A DNA stretch of 64,000 nucleotides from UBA5189 sp035631615 (GCA_035631615.1 DASQIK010000023.1:1-64000); one strand, 5' to 3'. Numbered from the stretch's first letter, positions 25,221 to 33,663 are shown. The notes: generated by a model from the letters alone, not told the origin. Numbers and translations: made by a program.

Positions 25221-26875
25221 GGCAGGCCGTACTCGCGTCGGGCCGTTTCCAGGTACCGCTCGACCTCGGCCGACTGTCGCGCGGCATCCCAACCGAGCTC
25301 GTCGCCGAGGACGGCGGCGACGCGCGGCGCGATCGAGGCACCGCGGTCCGGCAGCTCCTGGGCGAGCCGCATGCGCCGGGCGAGCACGTCGTCGATCGAC
25401 AGCGCGAGCTCCTTGCGAGCGGCCCACGCGACCTCTGCCTGGAGGTGGTCGACGCCCTCGCCGAGCGGCGCGGCCAGGTCCAGCTCGTTGCCGAGCGCGA
25501 CGACCTCCGGCGCCTCGCGGCCATACCGATCGGCGAGGCGGTGCGCGATCCGGCCCGGCCACGATGCGTTCGCCTGACCATGCGCCGCCGCCGCGTCGCG
25601 GAGCGGGCGCTCGAGGCTGGAGCCGACCTGTGCCAGCTCGTCGCGGGGGGCCGCGCCGACGAGCGGCAGCTCGGCGGTTGCCGACCTGCGCCGCCGCGCT
25701 TCGGTCCTGCCCAGCGAGGCATCGACGACGTCGCGGGCCATCACCCGGTAGGTCGTGTACTTGCCGCCGGAGATCCGGACGAGGCCGCTCGCATCAGCGG
25801 CAACCCGATGCTCGCGCGACGCCTTGACCGTCGAGCCGCCAGGGTCGCCCACGAGCGGCCGCATCCCCGCGTACGTCCCGACGATGTCGCCCTTCGTCAG
25901 GTCGATGTCGAGCTGGGCGTTGACGGTCGACAGCAGCTCGTCGACGTCATCCTCGGGTGCCGAGACGGCCTCCGGCGTGCGGCCGTCGGAGTGGTCTGTC
26001 GTGCCGATGATCCAGTGGCCCGGCCACGGGATGATGAACACGACACGGCCGGGAATCCGCAGCGTCAGCCCGCCCTGGGCCGGAAGTCGGTCGCGCCGGA
26101 TCACGACGTGCGAGCCACGGCTCGGGACGAACGTGTCGCCGCCCTCGAGCGTGGCGAATCTCGCTTCCGGGTTCGCTGCCCAGACGCCGGTGGCGTCGAT
26201 GACGCGCTCGGCGCGAATCTCGAACTCGTTCCCGCTGACGAGATCGCGGACACTGGCACCGATCAGCCGCTCGCCGTCGAGGAGCGGCTGCTGTGCGTGC
26301 ACGCGCGTGGCCGCCACCGCGCCGCCGCGGAGCGCCGTCCGGAGCACCGCCAGGGCCAGGCGCGCATCGTCCTCGACTCCGTCGTGGTAGATGATCCCGC
26401 CGGCGAGGCCCTTCGGGCGCAGGTCGGGCGCGTAGTCGATCGCGCTCGACGGCCGGAGGTGCTTCGCGAAGCCGCCATCCCGCCGCGCGCCGAGCAGGTC
26501 GTACAGGAAGATGCCGCTCCCGTAGAACGCCTGGTGGAGCAGCGGGATCCCGTAGATCGGGAAGAGGAACGGCTCGAGGCGGACGAGGTGCGGCGCCAGC
26601 CGGAGCAGCCGCGCGCGCTCCTCGAGCGCCTCGTACACGAGCCCGAAATGGAGCTGCTCGAGGTAGCGCAGCCCGCCGTGGATGAGCCGCGAGCTCCGGC
26701 CCGACGTGCCGCTCGCGATGTCCCGCTGCTCGACCAGGGCCGCCCGCAGCCCGCGGCTGGTCGCGTCGAGGAGTGCCCCCACGCCCACGATCCCACCGCC
26801 GACGATCAGGACGTCGAACCGCTCCCCGGCGAGCGCCTCGAGCGCGTCCTTGCGCCACGGTGGGTCGGTCGTCAC
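25202..26875 (-). CDS. glpD: Glycerol-3-phosphate dehydrogenase (FAD, aerobic)
   Basis: A 557-residue flavoprotein of the GlpD/GlpA family that oxidises glycerol-3-phosphate to dihydroxyacetone phosphate at the membrane and feeds electrons to quinone. It has the FAD-binding fold VLIVGGGIVGVGALLDATSRG near residue 20, GTSGRSSRLIHGGLRYLE near 57 (family signature), the substrate-region RGSHVVI and the C-terminal DAO-C domain. GTG at 26875 follows the stop of the small membrane-protein gene by one base, so translation is probably coupled. It is full length. Confidence 0.96.
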   Translation of the reverse strand: MTTDPPWRKDALEALAGERFDVLIVGGGIVGVGALLDATSRGLRAALVEQRDIASGTSGRSSRLIHGGLRYLEQLHFGLVYEALEERARLLRLAPHLVRLEPFLFPIYGIPLLHQAFYGSGIFLYDLLGARRDGGFAKHLRPSSAIDYAPDLRPKGLAGGIIYHDGVEDDARLALAVLRTALRGGAVAATRVHAQQPLLDGERLIGASVRDLVSGNEFEIRAERVIDATGVWAANPEARFATLEGGDTFVPSRGSHVVIRRDRLPAQGGLTLRIPGRVVFIIPWPGHWIIGTTDHSDGRTPEAVSAPEDDVDELLSTVNAQLDIDLTKGDIVGTYAGMRPLVGDPGGSTVKASREHRVAADASGLVRISGGKYTTYRVMARDVVDASLGRTEARRRRSATAELPLVGAAPRDELAQVGSSLERPLRDAAAAHGQANASWPGRIAHRLADRYGREAPEVVALGNELDLAAPLGEGVDHLQAEVAWAARKELALSIDDVLARRMRLAQELPDRGASIAPRVAAVLGDELGWDAARQSAEVERYLETARREYGLPWAKSR

Positions 26876-26876
26876 C

Positions 26877-27104
26877 TCAGGGCTCGGGCGGCCGGCGCGC
26901 GGCGATCCGCCAGAGCACGAGCCCGGTCGCGACGAGCAGTCCGATCACGATGATCGGCGTCTCGCGGAAGATGTCGCCGATTGCGGGCACGAAGGTCGCG
27001 AGCAGCTGGACGCCGAGCACCGCGCCAACGGCGACGGCAGCGACGATCAGCACCTCGCGCCAGCCGACATTCCGTCCGCCTCGTGCCGCCTCCGGGTCAG
27101 CCAC
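26877..27104 (-). CDS. Small two-helix membrane protein
   Basis: A 75-residue protein with two hydrophobic helices (about 18-40 and 50-68) and a basic C-terminal end RIAARRPPEP. Family not recognised. The GTG start at 27104 overlaps the nnrE stop by 8 nt and has a strong AAGGAGG six bases upstream, which decides the start. Its place directly before glpD suggests a membrane helper for that operon, but there is no direct evidence. Confidence 0.7.
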   Translation of the reverse strand: MADPEAARGGRNVGWREVLIVAAVAVGAVLGVQLLATFVPAIGDIFRETPIIVIGLLVATGLVLWRIAARRPPEP

Positions 27105-27927
27105 GATCGGCCTCCTTCGGGATCCCGATCGGGGCGACGAGGACCTTGCCGGCGAGCGCGGCGCCGCGCTTCGTGCGCAGTCCGGTCTTCGGGCGGTGGA
27201 ACGTCACCGTGAGGTCGGCGCGGACGACCGGCTGCGAGGCGTCGCCGGAGGTCAGGTCGACGCCGGTAGGCGTGTCCACGGCGACGATCGGCACCTTCGC
27301 GGCGCGAGCCTTGAGCACCACCTCGACGGCTGATCGGATCGGGTCACGCAGTTCGCCGGTCCCGCCGGTGCCGAGCAGGGCATCGACCACAATCGATGCC
27401 CTGTCGACGTCGCGCGCGAGCACCCGCAGATCGGCAGTGGAAGCGGCATGGATGCGCGTGACCCGTGGCTCTCGATCCAGGCGGTCCCAGTTGCGCCCCG
27501 CGTCCGGGGTGGACGGACGCGCCGCGCTCGACACCAGCACCGCCGCGACCTCGGCGCCCGCTCGCGCGAGGTACCGCGCGGCCACGAAGCCGTCGCCACC
27601 GTTGTTGCCGGGCCCGCACAGCACCAGAATCGCGCCCTTCTTCCAGCGCTCCGTCGCCTCGCCGATCGCCATGGTGGCGGCTGCGACCGCCGCGCCCGCG
27701 TGCTCCATCAGCCGCTGGCCGGGGATGCCGAGGGCCTGGGCGCGCTTGTCCGCGCCGGTCATTGCCTCCGACCCGATCGGCGATCGCGCGGCCGTGCCCG
27801 CCCAGCGTCGGCGCAAGGCCCGGAGATCGAGGCCCATCAGCGCGGCGTCGTCGGCGGGGAGGGCATCGCCGGCGTGCTCCGGCGAGCGAGTCGAACCGGG
27901 GGTCGCGAGGGCGGGTGTCGGGGTCAC
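27097..27927 (-). CDS. nnrE: NAD(P)H-hydrate epimerase (YjeF N-terminal domain)
   Basis: A 276-residue protein with the YjeF_N Rossmann-like domain from about residue 52, including the signature VLCGPGNNGGDGFVAARYLA near 102, VVDALLGTGGTGELRDP near 162 and AVDTPTGVDLTSGD near 208. It repairs damaged NAD(P)HX by epimerisation. The ADP-dependent dehydratase (YjeF_C) domain is absent, so only half of the usual bifunctional enzyme is here. The first 50 residues are a non-conserved extension. The start is nevertheless supported by TACGCT 6 nt before the GTG at 27927. Confidence 0.88.
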   Translation of the reverse strand: MTPTPALATPGSTRSPEHAGDALPADDAALMGLDLRALRRRWAGTAARSPIGSEAMTGADKRAQALGIPGQRLMEHAGAAVAAATMAIGEATERWKKGAILVLCGPGNNGGDGFVAARYLARAGAEVAAVLVSSAARPSTPDAGRNWDRLDREPRVTRIHAASTADLRVLARDVDRASIVVDALLGTGGTGELRDPIRSAVEVVLKARAAKVPIVAVDTPTGVDLTSGDASQPVVRADLTVTFHRPKTGLRTKRGAALAGKVLVAPIGIPKEADRG

Positions 27928-27933
27928 GCCCGA

Positions 27934-27979
27934 AGCGTAGCCGAGGGGCCGAGGGGCTGAGGGCGCGGAAACCTAGAAT
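27934..27979. promoter_or_regulatory. Divergent leaderless promoters of nnrE and the DCC-family gene
   Basis: Within the 58-bp gap two hexamers face outward: minus-strand TACGCT (27934-27939) is 6 nt before the nnrE GTG, and plus-strand TAGAAT (27974-27979) is 6 nt before the GTG at 27986. Neither gene has a Shine-Dalgarno. Confidence 0.5.
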
Positions 27980-27985
27980 CGGTCG

Positions 27986-28483
27986 GTGGACCGATCGGGC
28001 ACGCTCCTGTACGACGCCGACTGCGGCCTGTGCATCGCCACCGCGAGGTGGCTCGGGAGGGCCGTACCCGCGCGGCGCCTCGGGCTCTTCGCGCTGCAGG
28101 ATGTCGAGACCGAGCCGTCCATCGCCGCTCGGGTAGCAGGCATGCCGCTCACCGACCGCCTGCACTTCGTGCGCGCGGACGGGACCGTGCTCACCGGGGC
28201 CGCGGCGGCCCTGGCCGCCGGGCGGCTCGTCCCCGTCCTCGGGTTCTACGCGGCGTTGCTCGACCAGCCGATCGGGCACCTGGTGCTCGAGCCGCTCTAC
28301 GACGAGATCGCAGCGCACCGACGGCAGATCGGGCGGCTGCTCGGGCTACCCGAGGTCTGCCCGCTCCCGACGCGCCCTCGCGATGCGGACTGGGGGCGAC
28401 CCGACCCGACATCATGGCGCCAAGCGGGCCCGACCGTCGACGAGCTCGATCAGCCCCTCCGCCGCGAGCCGGCCCACCGATGA
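27986..28483 (+). CDS. DCC-family (DUF393) thiol-disulfide oxidoreductase-like protein
   Basis: A 165-residue thioredoxin-like protein of the DUF393/DCC family, recognised by the N-terminal YDADCGLCIATARWLGR with its CxxC-like DCGLC. DCC members are presumed redox proteins of unknown partner. The GTG start has TAGAAT 6 nt upstream. The last 72 nt overlap the 3' end of mutY on the opposite strand, so the tail (rich in Pro and Arg, about residues 130-165) is unlikely to be conserved. Confidence 0.83.
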   Translation: MDRSGTLLYDADCGLCIATARWLGRAVPARRLGLFALQDVETEPSIAARVAGMPLTDRLHFVRADGTVLTGAAAALAAGRLVPVLGFYAALLDQPIGHLVLEPLYDEIAAHRRQIGRLLGLPEVCPLPTRPRDADWGRPDPTSWRQAGPTVDELDQPLRREPAHR

Positions 28484-29302
28484 CTCGACGGCGCGACGGT
28501 CGTGGACACCCATCGCGTCGATGAACTCGACCCATTCGCCGGCGTCCGCATCGCGAAGGCGATCGAGGATCCTGCCGCGCAGCCAGCGAGTCGTTGCCGG
28601 GAACGGCGGCGTGGCGGCACGCTTCGGAGCAGGCGCGACGTCCGGCATGTCCCGGCCGGCTGCGAAGCGGCACGCATCGGCAAGCGGGCACTCCCCGCAG
28701 CGCGGACTGATCGGGCGGCAGAAGGCGGCGCCGATGTCCATCAGCGCGTGCGTCCATGCAGCAGCGGCGTCCGCAGGGACGAGCTCGTCGGCCGCGGCCT
28801 GGATGTCGCGGGCGGGCAGCTCCCGCGCGAGGAACGCGCGGCTGACGACTCGCCGGATGTTGACGTCGAGCGCGGCGACGGGCCGGTTGAATGCCAATGC
28901 GAGGACGGCTCGCGCCGTATACGGCCCGATCCCGGGCAGGCGCTCGAGCGCGTCGAGGTCGTCGGGAACTCGGCCTCCATGCTCGTCGACGATCGCGATC
29001 GCGGCGGCACGCAGCGCGATCGCCCGGCGGTTGTAGCCGAGGCCGCGCCACGCACGGATCACGGTGGCGGGCGAAGCTCCAGCGAGCGAGCCCGGCGTCG
29101 GGAACTGCGCCATGAACCCGGTCCACGCCTCGGCGGCGCGCGCGGCCTGTGTCTGCTGTGCCATGACCTCGGAGACCAGGATCGCCCACGGGTCCGTCGT
29201 CCGACGAAACGCGAGATCGCGCCCGTTCGCCCCGTACCAATCGAGTGCGCTGGCCTGCATCGCCTCGACGAGCGCGGTCGGGAATCTTCGGGAGCGCATC
29301 AA
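28412..29302 (-). CDS. mutY: A/G-specific adenine glycosylase
   Basis: A 296-residue base-excision repair enzyme that removes adenine opposite 8-oxoguanine. It has the helix-hairpin-helix LPGIGPYTARAV near residue 122 followed by catalytic Asp in ALDVNIRRV, the N-terminal EVMAQQTQ region, and the four-cysteine [4Fe-4S] motif C-x6-C-x2-C-x5-C (CRPISPRCGECPLADAC) near 200. It lacks the C-terminal NUDIX-like 8-oxoG recognition domain seen in longer MutY proteins, so its family assignment rests on the catalytic domain. TTG at 29302 is 6 nt after TACGCT; ATG at 29299 is the alternative. Confidence 0.88.
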   Translation of the reverse strand: MMRSRRFPTALVEAMQASALDWYGANGRDLAFRRTTDPWAILVSEVMAQQTQAARAAEAWTGFMAQFPTPGSLAGASPATVIRAWRGLGYNRRAIALRAAAIAIVDEHGGRVPDDLDALERLPGIGPYTARAVLALAFNRPVAALDVNIRRVVSRAFLARELPARDIQAAADELVPADAAAAWTHALMDIGAAFCRPISPRCGECPLADACRFAAGRDMPDVAPAPKRAATPPFPATTRWLRGRILDRLRDADAGEWVEFIDAMGVHDRRAVESSVGRLAAEGLIELVDGRARLAP

Positions 29303-29308
29303 GCCCGG

Positions 29309-29314
29309 AGCGTA
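29309..29314 (-). promoter_or_regulatory. Candidate -10 (TACGCT) of mutY
   Basis: Minus-strand TACGCT ends 6 nt before a TTG (29302) and 9 nt before the ATG (29299). The spacing used by neighbouring leaderless genes favours TTG. Confidence 0.4.
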
Positions 29315-29463
29315 CTGCTCGCGCGACGCACAGACCTGTCATCGGTACCCGCGGGCACCAGCATCGGTCGCGTGCGCGCGGCGCGTGCAATCTCAAGAAT
29401 GCGGGCACCATGCTGGCAAACGCCGTCGTTCCGACCAGCCCACGCGACGCGGAGGACCCGCCC

Positions 29464-30138
29464 TTGCCACGCTCGCTGCCGCGGCCCGCAGGCCTCATCT
29501 TCGACCTCGACGGAACGCTGGTCGACACGGTGTCCGCGCGGATCGCAGGCTGGGCCGAGGCGCTGGGCGAGGCCGGCGTTCCGTCGACCGCCGAGCAGAT
29601 CGCGCCGATGATCGGGATGGATGGCAGGCGGCTCGCAAAGGTCGTGGCACAAGCCGCCGGCCGAACGCTCGGAGACCACGAGATCGAGGCCGTCGACAAG
29701 GCGGCCGGCGAGGCGTTCGACCAGCTCAATCGAGACCCGCGGCCGCTGGAGGGGGTCGGCGAGCTGCTTTCGGTGCTCGATGCGGCCGGGATCCCGTGGG
29801 TGATCGCGACGTCCAGTCGGAAGGAGCAGGTCACGCGCTCGGTGGCCGCGCTGGGGCTGGCAAGGCCGCCGAAGATCGTCGACGGCGGCCACGTCAAGCA
29901 CGCGAAGCCCGCGCCGGACCTGCTGCTGCTGGCGGCGAAGGAGCTCGCTCTTGGGCCCGCCGCGTGCTGGGCCGTGGGGGATTCGACCTGGGACATGCGC
30001 GCCGCCGTCGCGGGCGGCATCACCGGTGTCGGGGTCACCGCGGGATCCGCAGTCAGTGCTCAGGTGCTCGTCGAAGCCGGCGCCGCTCTCGTGGTGGCGA
30101 CGTGCCGCGACCTCATCGCGGAGCTGCGACTGGCCTGA
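29464..30138 (+). CDS. HAD-superfamily phosphatase (phosphoglycolate/beta-phosphoglucomutase type)
   Basis: A 224-residue hydrolase with all HAD motifs: nucleophile FDLDGTLVDT at about residues 13-22, motif II VIATSSRKEQ near 105, the Lys of KHAKPAPD near 138 and motif IV GDSTWDMRAA near 165. The cap resembles phosphoglycolate phosphatase/beta-phosphoglucomutase subfamily I. The substrate is not predictable. I place the start at TTG 29464, because GGAGG lies 8 nt upstream and few residues then precede the nucleophile strand; ATG at 29410 is in frame and would add 18 residues without a Shine-Dalgarno. Confidence 0.88.
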   Translation: MPRSLPRPAGLIFDLDGTLVDTVSARIAGWAEALGEAGVPSTAEQIAPMIGMDGRRLAKVVAQAAGRTLGDHEIEAVDKAAGEAFDQLNRDPRPLEGVGELLSVLDAAGIPWVIATSSRKEQVTRSVAALGLARPPKIVDGGHVKHAKPAPDLLLLAAKELALGPAACWAVGDSTWDMRAAVAGGITGVGVTAGSAVSAQVLVEAGAALVVATCRDLIAELRLA

Positions 30139-30529
30139 GCTCGGCACGATGGTGCGCCCCGGCTTGCGGGTGCGTCTTCACCGGCTGAAATCGCCAACGG
30201 AGGTCGCCGGGTGACCTTTTCTGGCTGTCTCCGCGCATTTCCGGCAGCCGATCCTCGATCGGCAGGAGTCCCGTGCATGAGTCGGGCGCTGTCGAGCGTG
30301 CAAAGCGCCCGTTTCCGGCGGGTTCCGGCCGGTCGATTCGTCCAAGTGCTGGGCAATGCCCGGAAAAGGTCACCCGATGACCATCGCGAGGCAGTTCCGG
30401 GCAGCGGGCCGGCGCCCGAGACCGGGTCGGCTGCGAATGTTGTCCATGCGATCCTTTCCGGCGGTTCTCAGCCACGAGAACACTTGGGCCCGTTTTCGGG
30501 CGGGTCAGCGGCTGCGGGCCGCTATTCCG
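30139..30529. other. 391-bp gene-free stretch with inverted repeats
   Basis: No convincing ORF. It holds a perfect 14-nt inverted repeat, CGGGTGACCTTTTC (30208-30221) and its complement (30363-30376), 141 bp apart. Between them are hairpins GCCGAT/ATCGGC (30247-30263) and GGGCGCT/AGCGCCC (30284-30310). Four TTTCCGGC-like words and a GCCCG-TTTT-CGGGC hairpin (30488-30501) complete it. It may encode a structured RNA or be a degenerate mobile palindromic element. Confidence 0.4.
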
Positions 30530-31297
30530 TCACCGGCCGAGGATCAAGGCCATGAGCAGGATCACCGCCGCCGAGCCGGCCACGACGGCGTCGAGCTGGG
30601 TCCACGCGACCGGGCGATAGGTGGTCCGTGGGCCGCTGCCGAAACCGCGCGCGTCCATCGCGATCGCGAGCTGGTCGGCGTGCCGAATCGCGCGCACGAG
30701 GAGTCCCACGAGCAGGCGCGGGTCCCACTCGCGGAGGCCGCGCAGGCGGCGCGCGCCGCGCAGGGTCGCGAGGTCCTCGACGATCTTCGGGACGGCCTGG
30801 TACGCCGCGAGCGCGCCGTAGGCAAACCGCGGCGAGACGCGCCCGAGCTGGACCATCGAGTCGATCAGCCGGGTCACGTCGGTGGTCAGCGTGAACACCG
30901 CGCCGATGCTCACGATCGCCGCGATCCGGGCGCCGAGCCCCGCCGCTGCCGCGACGGCCTCGGCGGTGACGCGCAGCGGCCCGATCCGGAACAGCTCCGT
31001 TGCAAGCGGGTCGGTGTTGTGACCCGAGAACAGCAGGTTCGTCACGGCGATCGCGACTGCGGCGACCGCGAATGGTGCGATCCGGCGGCCCAGCACGCCC
31101 TGGGGGATCGCCCCCAGCCAAACGCCCGAAGCGAGCGCCACGGCGAGCAGCGCCAGTGGCGGCCGGACGTCGACGGTCAGCCCCAGCCCGAGCAGCCAGA
31201 CGATGGCGATCCCGAGCTTGACCAGCGGATTCGTCCGCCCGATGACGCTCTCCTGCTGCTCGGCTCCGACGTCCGGCACGAACAGCCACGCGCTCAC
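30530..31297 (-). CDS. ykoC: ECF transporter transmembrane (T) component, YkoC/CbiQ-like
   Basis: A 255-residue membrane protein with about five or six hydrophobic segments and the coupling-helix region ending in AMDARGFGSGPRTTYR near residue 225, which contains the A-R-G signature by which T components contact the ATPase. It is the energy-coupling scaffold of the thiamine-precursor transporter. GTG at 31297 overlaps the stop of the ATPase gene as GTGA. It is the last gene of the riboswitch-controlled operon. Confidence 0.85.
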   Translation of the reverse strand: MSAWLFVPDVGAEQQESVIGRTNPLVKLGIAIVWLLGLGLTVDVRPPLALLAVALASGVWLGAIPQGVLGRRIAPFAVAAVAIAVTNLLFSGHNTDPLATELFRIGPLRVTAEAVAAAAGLGARIAAIVSIGAVFTLTTDVTRLIDSMVQLGRVSPRFAYGALAAYQAVPKIVEDLATLRGARRLRGLREWDPRLLVGLLVRAIRHADQLAIAMDARGFGSGPRTTYRPVAWTQLDAVVAGSAAVILLMALILGR

Positions 31298-32895
31298 GCG
31301 ACGTCCTCGCGATCGTCGGCGACGACCCAGCCGTCCTCGAGCTCGACCCTCCGGTCCGTGGCATCGCGTACGAATCGCTCGTCGTGGGTCGCGGCCAGCA
31401 TCGCGCTCCCCTGCCCGACCAGCTCGTCGAGCGCGGCGACAAGGGCCTCGTGGCCGCGCCGATCCTGGCCGTACGTCGGCTCGTCGAGCGCCAGCAGCAG
31501 CGGTCGGCGCGCGAGCCCCGTCACGAGCGAGAGCCGCCGCTGCTCGCCGCCGGAGAGCCGGTACGGGCTCGCGTCGCCGAATCGCTCGAGCGGCAGGCGG
31601 AGGCGGTCGCACAGCTCGTGCGCGTATCGAACCTGGTCGGCGTCGAGCCCGAGCTCGACCTCCTGGCGCACGGAATCGGCCAGGAACCCGAGCTCCGGAT
31701 CCTGCACGACGTAGCCCGCCTGGCGCGTGAGCTCGAGGCTGGTCAGCCGCGACGGCGCGCGGCCGCCGAGGCGAATCTCGCCCGCGATCGGCTTCAGCAG
31801 CCCGAGCGCGAGGCGCAGCAGCGTCGTCTTGCCGCTCCCGTTCGGGCCGACGAGGGCAATGCGGTCGCCGGCGACGACCTGCAGATCGACCGAGCGCAGC
31901 ACCGGCGTGCCCGGCTCGAACCCGAATCGGACGCCCTCGAGCTCGAGGATGGGAAACGTGCCAAGCGCGCCGGCAGGGTGCCGGACCGACCCGGCGGCGC
32001 CCACCGCCGGACCCGGCCCGCCTTCCGGCAGCCAGATGCCGGCGGCCTCGAGCCGCTTCCCGGACCTGCGGAGCACGTCCGCCGGAGCCCCGACGGCGAT
32101 CGGGCGGCCGTCGTCGTCGAGCGCGAGAACGAGATCGGCGATCGGCCACGCAAGCGTGGCTCGATGCTCCACCAGGACGATCGTCGCCTCGCCCCGCGAC
32201 TGCAGCTCGGTGAGGATCGCGAAGACCGCGGCCGCGCCGTACGGGTCGAGGCTCGCCGTCGGCTCGTCCAGGACGAGCAGCCCGGGCCTCGTCGCAAGGA
32301 CGCCGGCGATCGCGACGCGTTGCTGCTCCCCGCCCGACAGGCGGGTCGAGCGGCGGCCCTCGAACCCCGTGAGCCCGACGGCTGCGAGCGCATCGGGTAC
32401 GCGCGCTCGCATGGTCGCCATCGGCCAGGCGAGGTTCTCGAGCCCGAACGCGACGTCGTCCCCGACCCGCTCCATGACCAGCTGGCTGGCAGGGTCCTGG
32501 AGCACGATCCCGGCGCCGAGCCGGGCCGCCGTGATCGGGGCGGCGTCGATGCGCGAGCCGGCGTCAACGGCCCTGGACGCATCGTCACCGTCGAATCCTG
32601 CGAAGTCGGCACGTGCGACCTCCGTGTCGGACACGCGCAGCGAGCCCTCCCACGTCCCGGCGAACTGGCTCGGCAGGAGGCCGGCAAGGCCCCGCGCGAT
32701 CGTGCTCTTGCCGGATCCGGACGGGCCGACGACGAGCAGCAGCTGCCCGGGCTCGACGGACAGCTCCAGATCCCGGAACGCCGGCCGCTCGGCGCCCGCG
32801 TACGTGAATCCCGCGCCCGAGGCGCGAATCGACGCCGGATGCGACCCCTTGGGGCCGGGGCGCGCTGACGCTCCGTCTGCGGTCGGGCCGCTCAG
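31294..32895 (-). CDS. ykoD: ECF transporter duplicated ATPase, YkoD-like (probable CTG start)
   Basis: A 533-residue tandem ABC ATPase. Each half has Walker A (GPSGSGKST near residue 45; GPNGSGKTT near 330), the ABC signature (RLSGGEQQR near 155; RLSGGEQRR near 425) and Walker B (LLVLDEPTAS; LLALDEPTY). It powers the S and T components flanking it. No in-frame ATG, GTG or TTG lies close to the conserved N-terminus. CTG at 32895 overlaps the S-component TGA as CTGA, and GGGAG stands 9 nt upstream, so CTG is the likely start. The frame is open further up inside the S gene without similarity. Confidence 0.85.
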   Translation of the reverse strand: MSGPTADGASARPGPKGSHPASIRASGAGFTYAGAERPAFRDLELSVEPGQLLLVVGPSGSGKSTIARGLAGLLPSQFAGTWEGSLRVSDTEVARADFAGFDGDDASRAVDAGSRIDAAPITAARLGAGIVLQDPASQLVMERVGDDVAFGLENLAWPMATMRARVPDALAAVGLTGFEGRRSTRLSGGEQQRVAIAGVLATRPGLLVLDEPTASLDPYGAAAVFAILTELQSRGEATIVLVEHRATLAWPIADLVLALDDDGRPIAVGAPADVLRRSGKRLEAAGIWLPEGGPGPAVGAAGSVRHPAGALGTFPILELEGVRFGFEPGTPVLRSVDLQVVAGDRIALVGPNGSGKTTLLRLALGLLKPIAGEIRLGGRAPSRLTSLELTRQAGYVVQDPELGFLADSVRQEVELGLDADQVRYAHELCDRLRLPLERFGDASPYRLSGGEQRRLSLVTGLARRPLLLALDEPTYGQDRRGHEALVAALDELVGQGSAMLAATHDERFVRDATDRRVELEDGWVVADDREDVA

Positions 32896-33494
32896 GCCGC
32901 TCGACTCCCGAAGCCGTCGAGGACGCCGGTCCTTCGAAGCGATCGCTCGAGCAGGTACGAGCCGCCCGCGACGATGAGCAGCGCCGAGACGGCCATCGCG
33001 ACCGCCCGAATGAGCTGGAGGGTCATGTCGGCGTCGGCGTAGTAGAGGACCCAGTCGTGGATCCAGGCGGCGGCGGCGCTCGCAACCGCGGCGATCCCGA
33101 GCACCGGCAGCGACCAGTTGCGGTACAGCGTCATGGCGAAGATGAGCTCGGCCGCGGCGCCCTGGACGAACCCGGAGAGCAGGACGTCCGGGCCCCACGG
33201 GCTGCCGAAGATCGTCGACACGCCGGCGGCGACCATCTCGGCGAAGACGGCCGCACCCGGCTTCCGGACGATGACCGGCGCGAGCACGGCGGGAACGAGC
33301 CAGACGCCATAGATGAGGAACGCCTGCAGCGGTGGGATGGCGCCCGGCGCGATGACGGTCCAGATGAAGTTCCAGTAGGCGAACACGACACCGAACACGA
33401 CCCCGATCACGGCGGTGACGAGGATGTCGCGGGTTCGCCAAGCCTCGGCGCGCACCGGGGTGCCGGCCGGGCGGGCTCGATCGAGGGTGGTCAT
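32892..33494 (-). CDS. ykoE: ECF transporter substrate-binding (S) component, YkoE-like
   Basis: A 200-residue membrane protein with about five or six hydrophobic helices and the YkoE-type pattern (VVFAYWNFIWTV, FIYGVW-type stretch, FGSPWGPDVLLSGFVQGAAAE). YkoE proteins bind hydroxymethylpyrimidine or thiamine precursors. A TPP riboswitch directly upstream supports this. The ATG at 33494 has GGAGAGG 8 nt upstream, which decides the start. The gene overlaps the ATPase gene by 4 nt. Together with the two downstream genes it forms YkoEDC. Confidence 0.88.
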   Translation of the reverse strand: MTTLDRARPAGTPVRAEAWRTRDILVTAVIGVVFGVVFAYWNFIWTVIAPGAIPPLQAFLIYGVWLVPAVLAPVIVRKPGAAVFAEMVAAGVSTIFGSPWGPDVLLSGFVQGAAAELIFAMTLYRNWSLPVLGIAAVASAAAAWIHDWVLYYADADMTLQLIRAVAMAVSALLIVAGGSYLLERSLRRTGVLDGFGSRAA

Positions 33495-33522
33495 GCTGTG
33501 TGCCTCTCCCCTGATGCAACGG

Positions 33523-33550
33523 ACGCCGCGCTCCGAACGGAGAACGGCGT
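33523..33550 (-). promoter_or_regulatory. Hairpin between TPP riboswitch and ykoE, likely expression platform
   Basis: Outer stem ACGCCG (33523-33528) with CGGCGT (33545-33550) and inner stem CTCC/GGAG around GAAC. It lies between the aptamer and the Shine-Dalgarno. No U-tract follows in the transcribed direction, so a translation-control or Rho-linked mechanism is more likely than an intrinsic terminator. Confidence 0.45.
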
Positions 33551-33564
33551 GCATCGAGGCTTGG

Positions 33565-33654
33565 GCCTGCTTCCTTCGCCGGTATGAGCCGGATCAGGTT
33601 CGGCGGGTCTGTGGTCTGGCCACACTCTCAGCGCGGACTGCGCTCCCCGGAGGC
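33565..33654 (-). ncRNA. TPP riboswitch (THI element)
   Basis: On the minus strand the conserved blocks appear in order: GGGGAGC, GCTGAGAG, ACCC, GAACCTGATCCGG, ATACCGGCGAAGGAAGC. P1 can form between GCCT (33651-33654) and AGGC (33565-33568). It lies about 70 nt before the ykoE ATG and predicts repression of ykoEDC when thiamine pyrophosphate is plentiful. The TACCAT hexamer at 33672-33677 is a candidate promoter, placed inside the 3' end of the upstream hydrolase gene. Confidence 0.95.
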
Positions 33655-33663
33655 GATCTTCAG

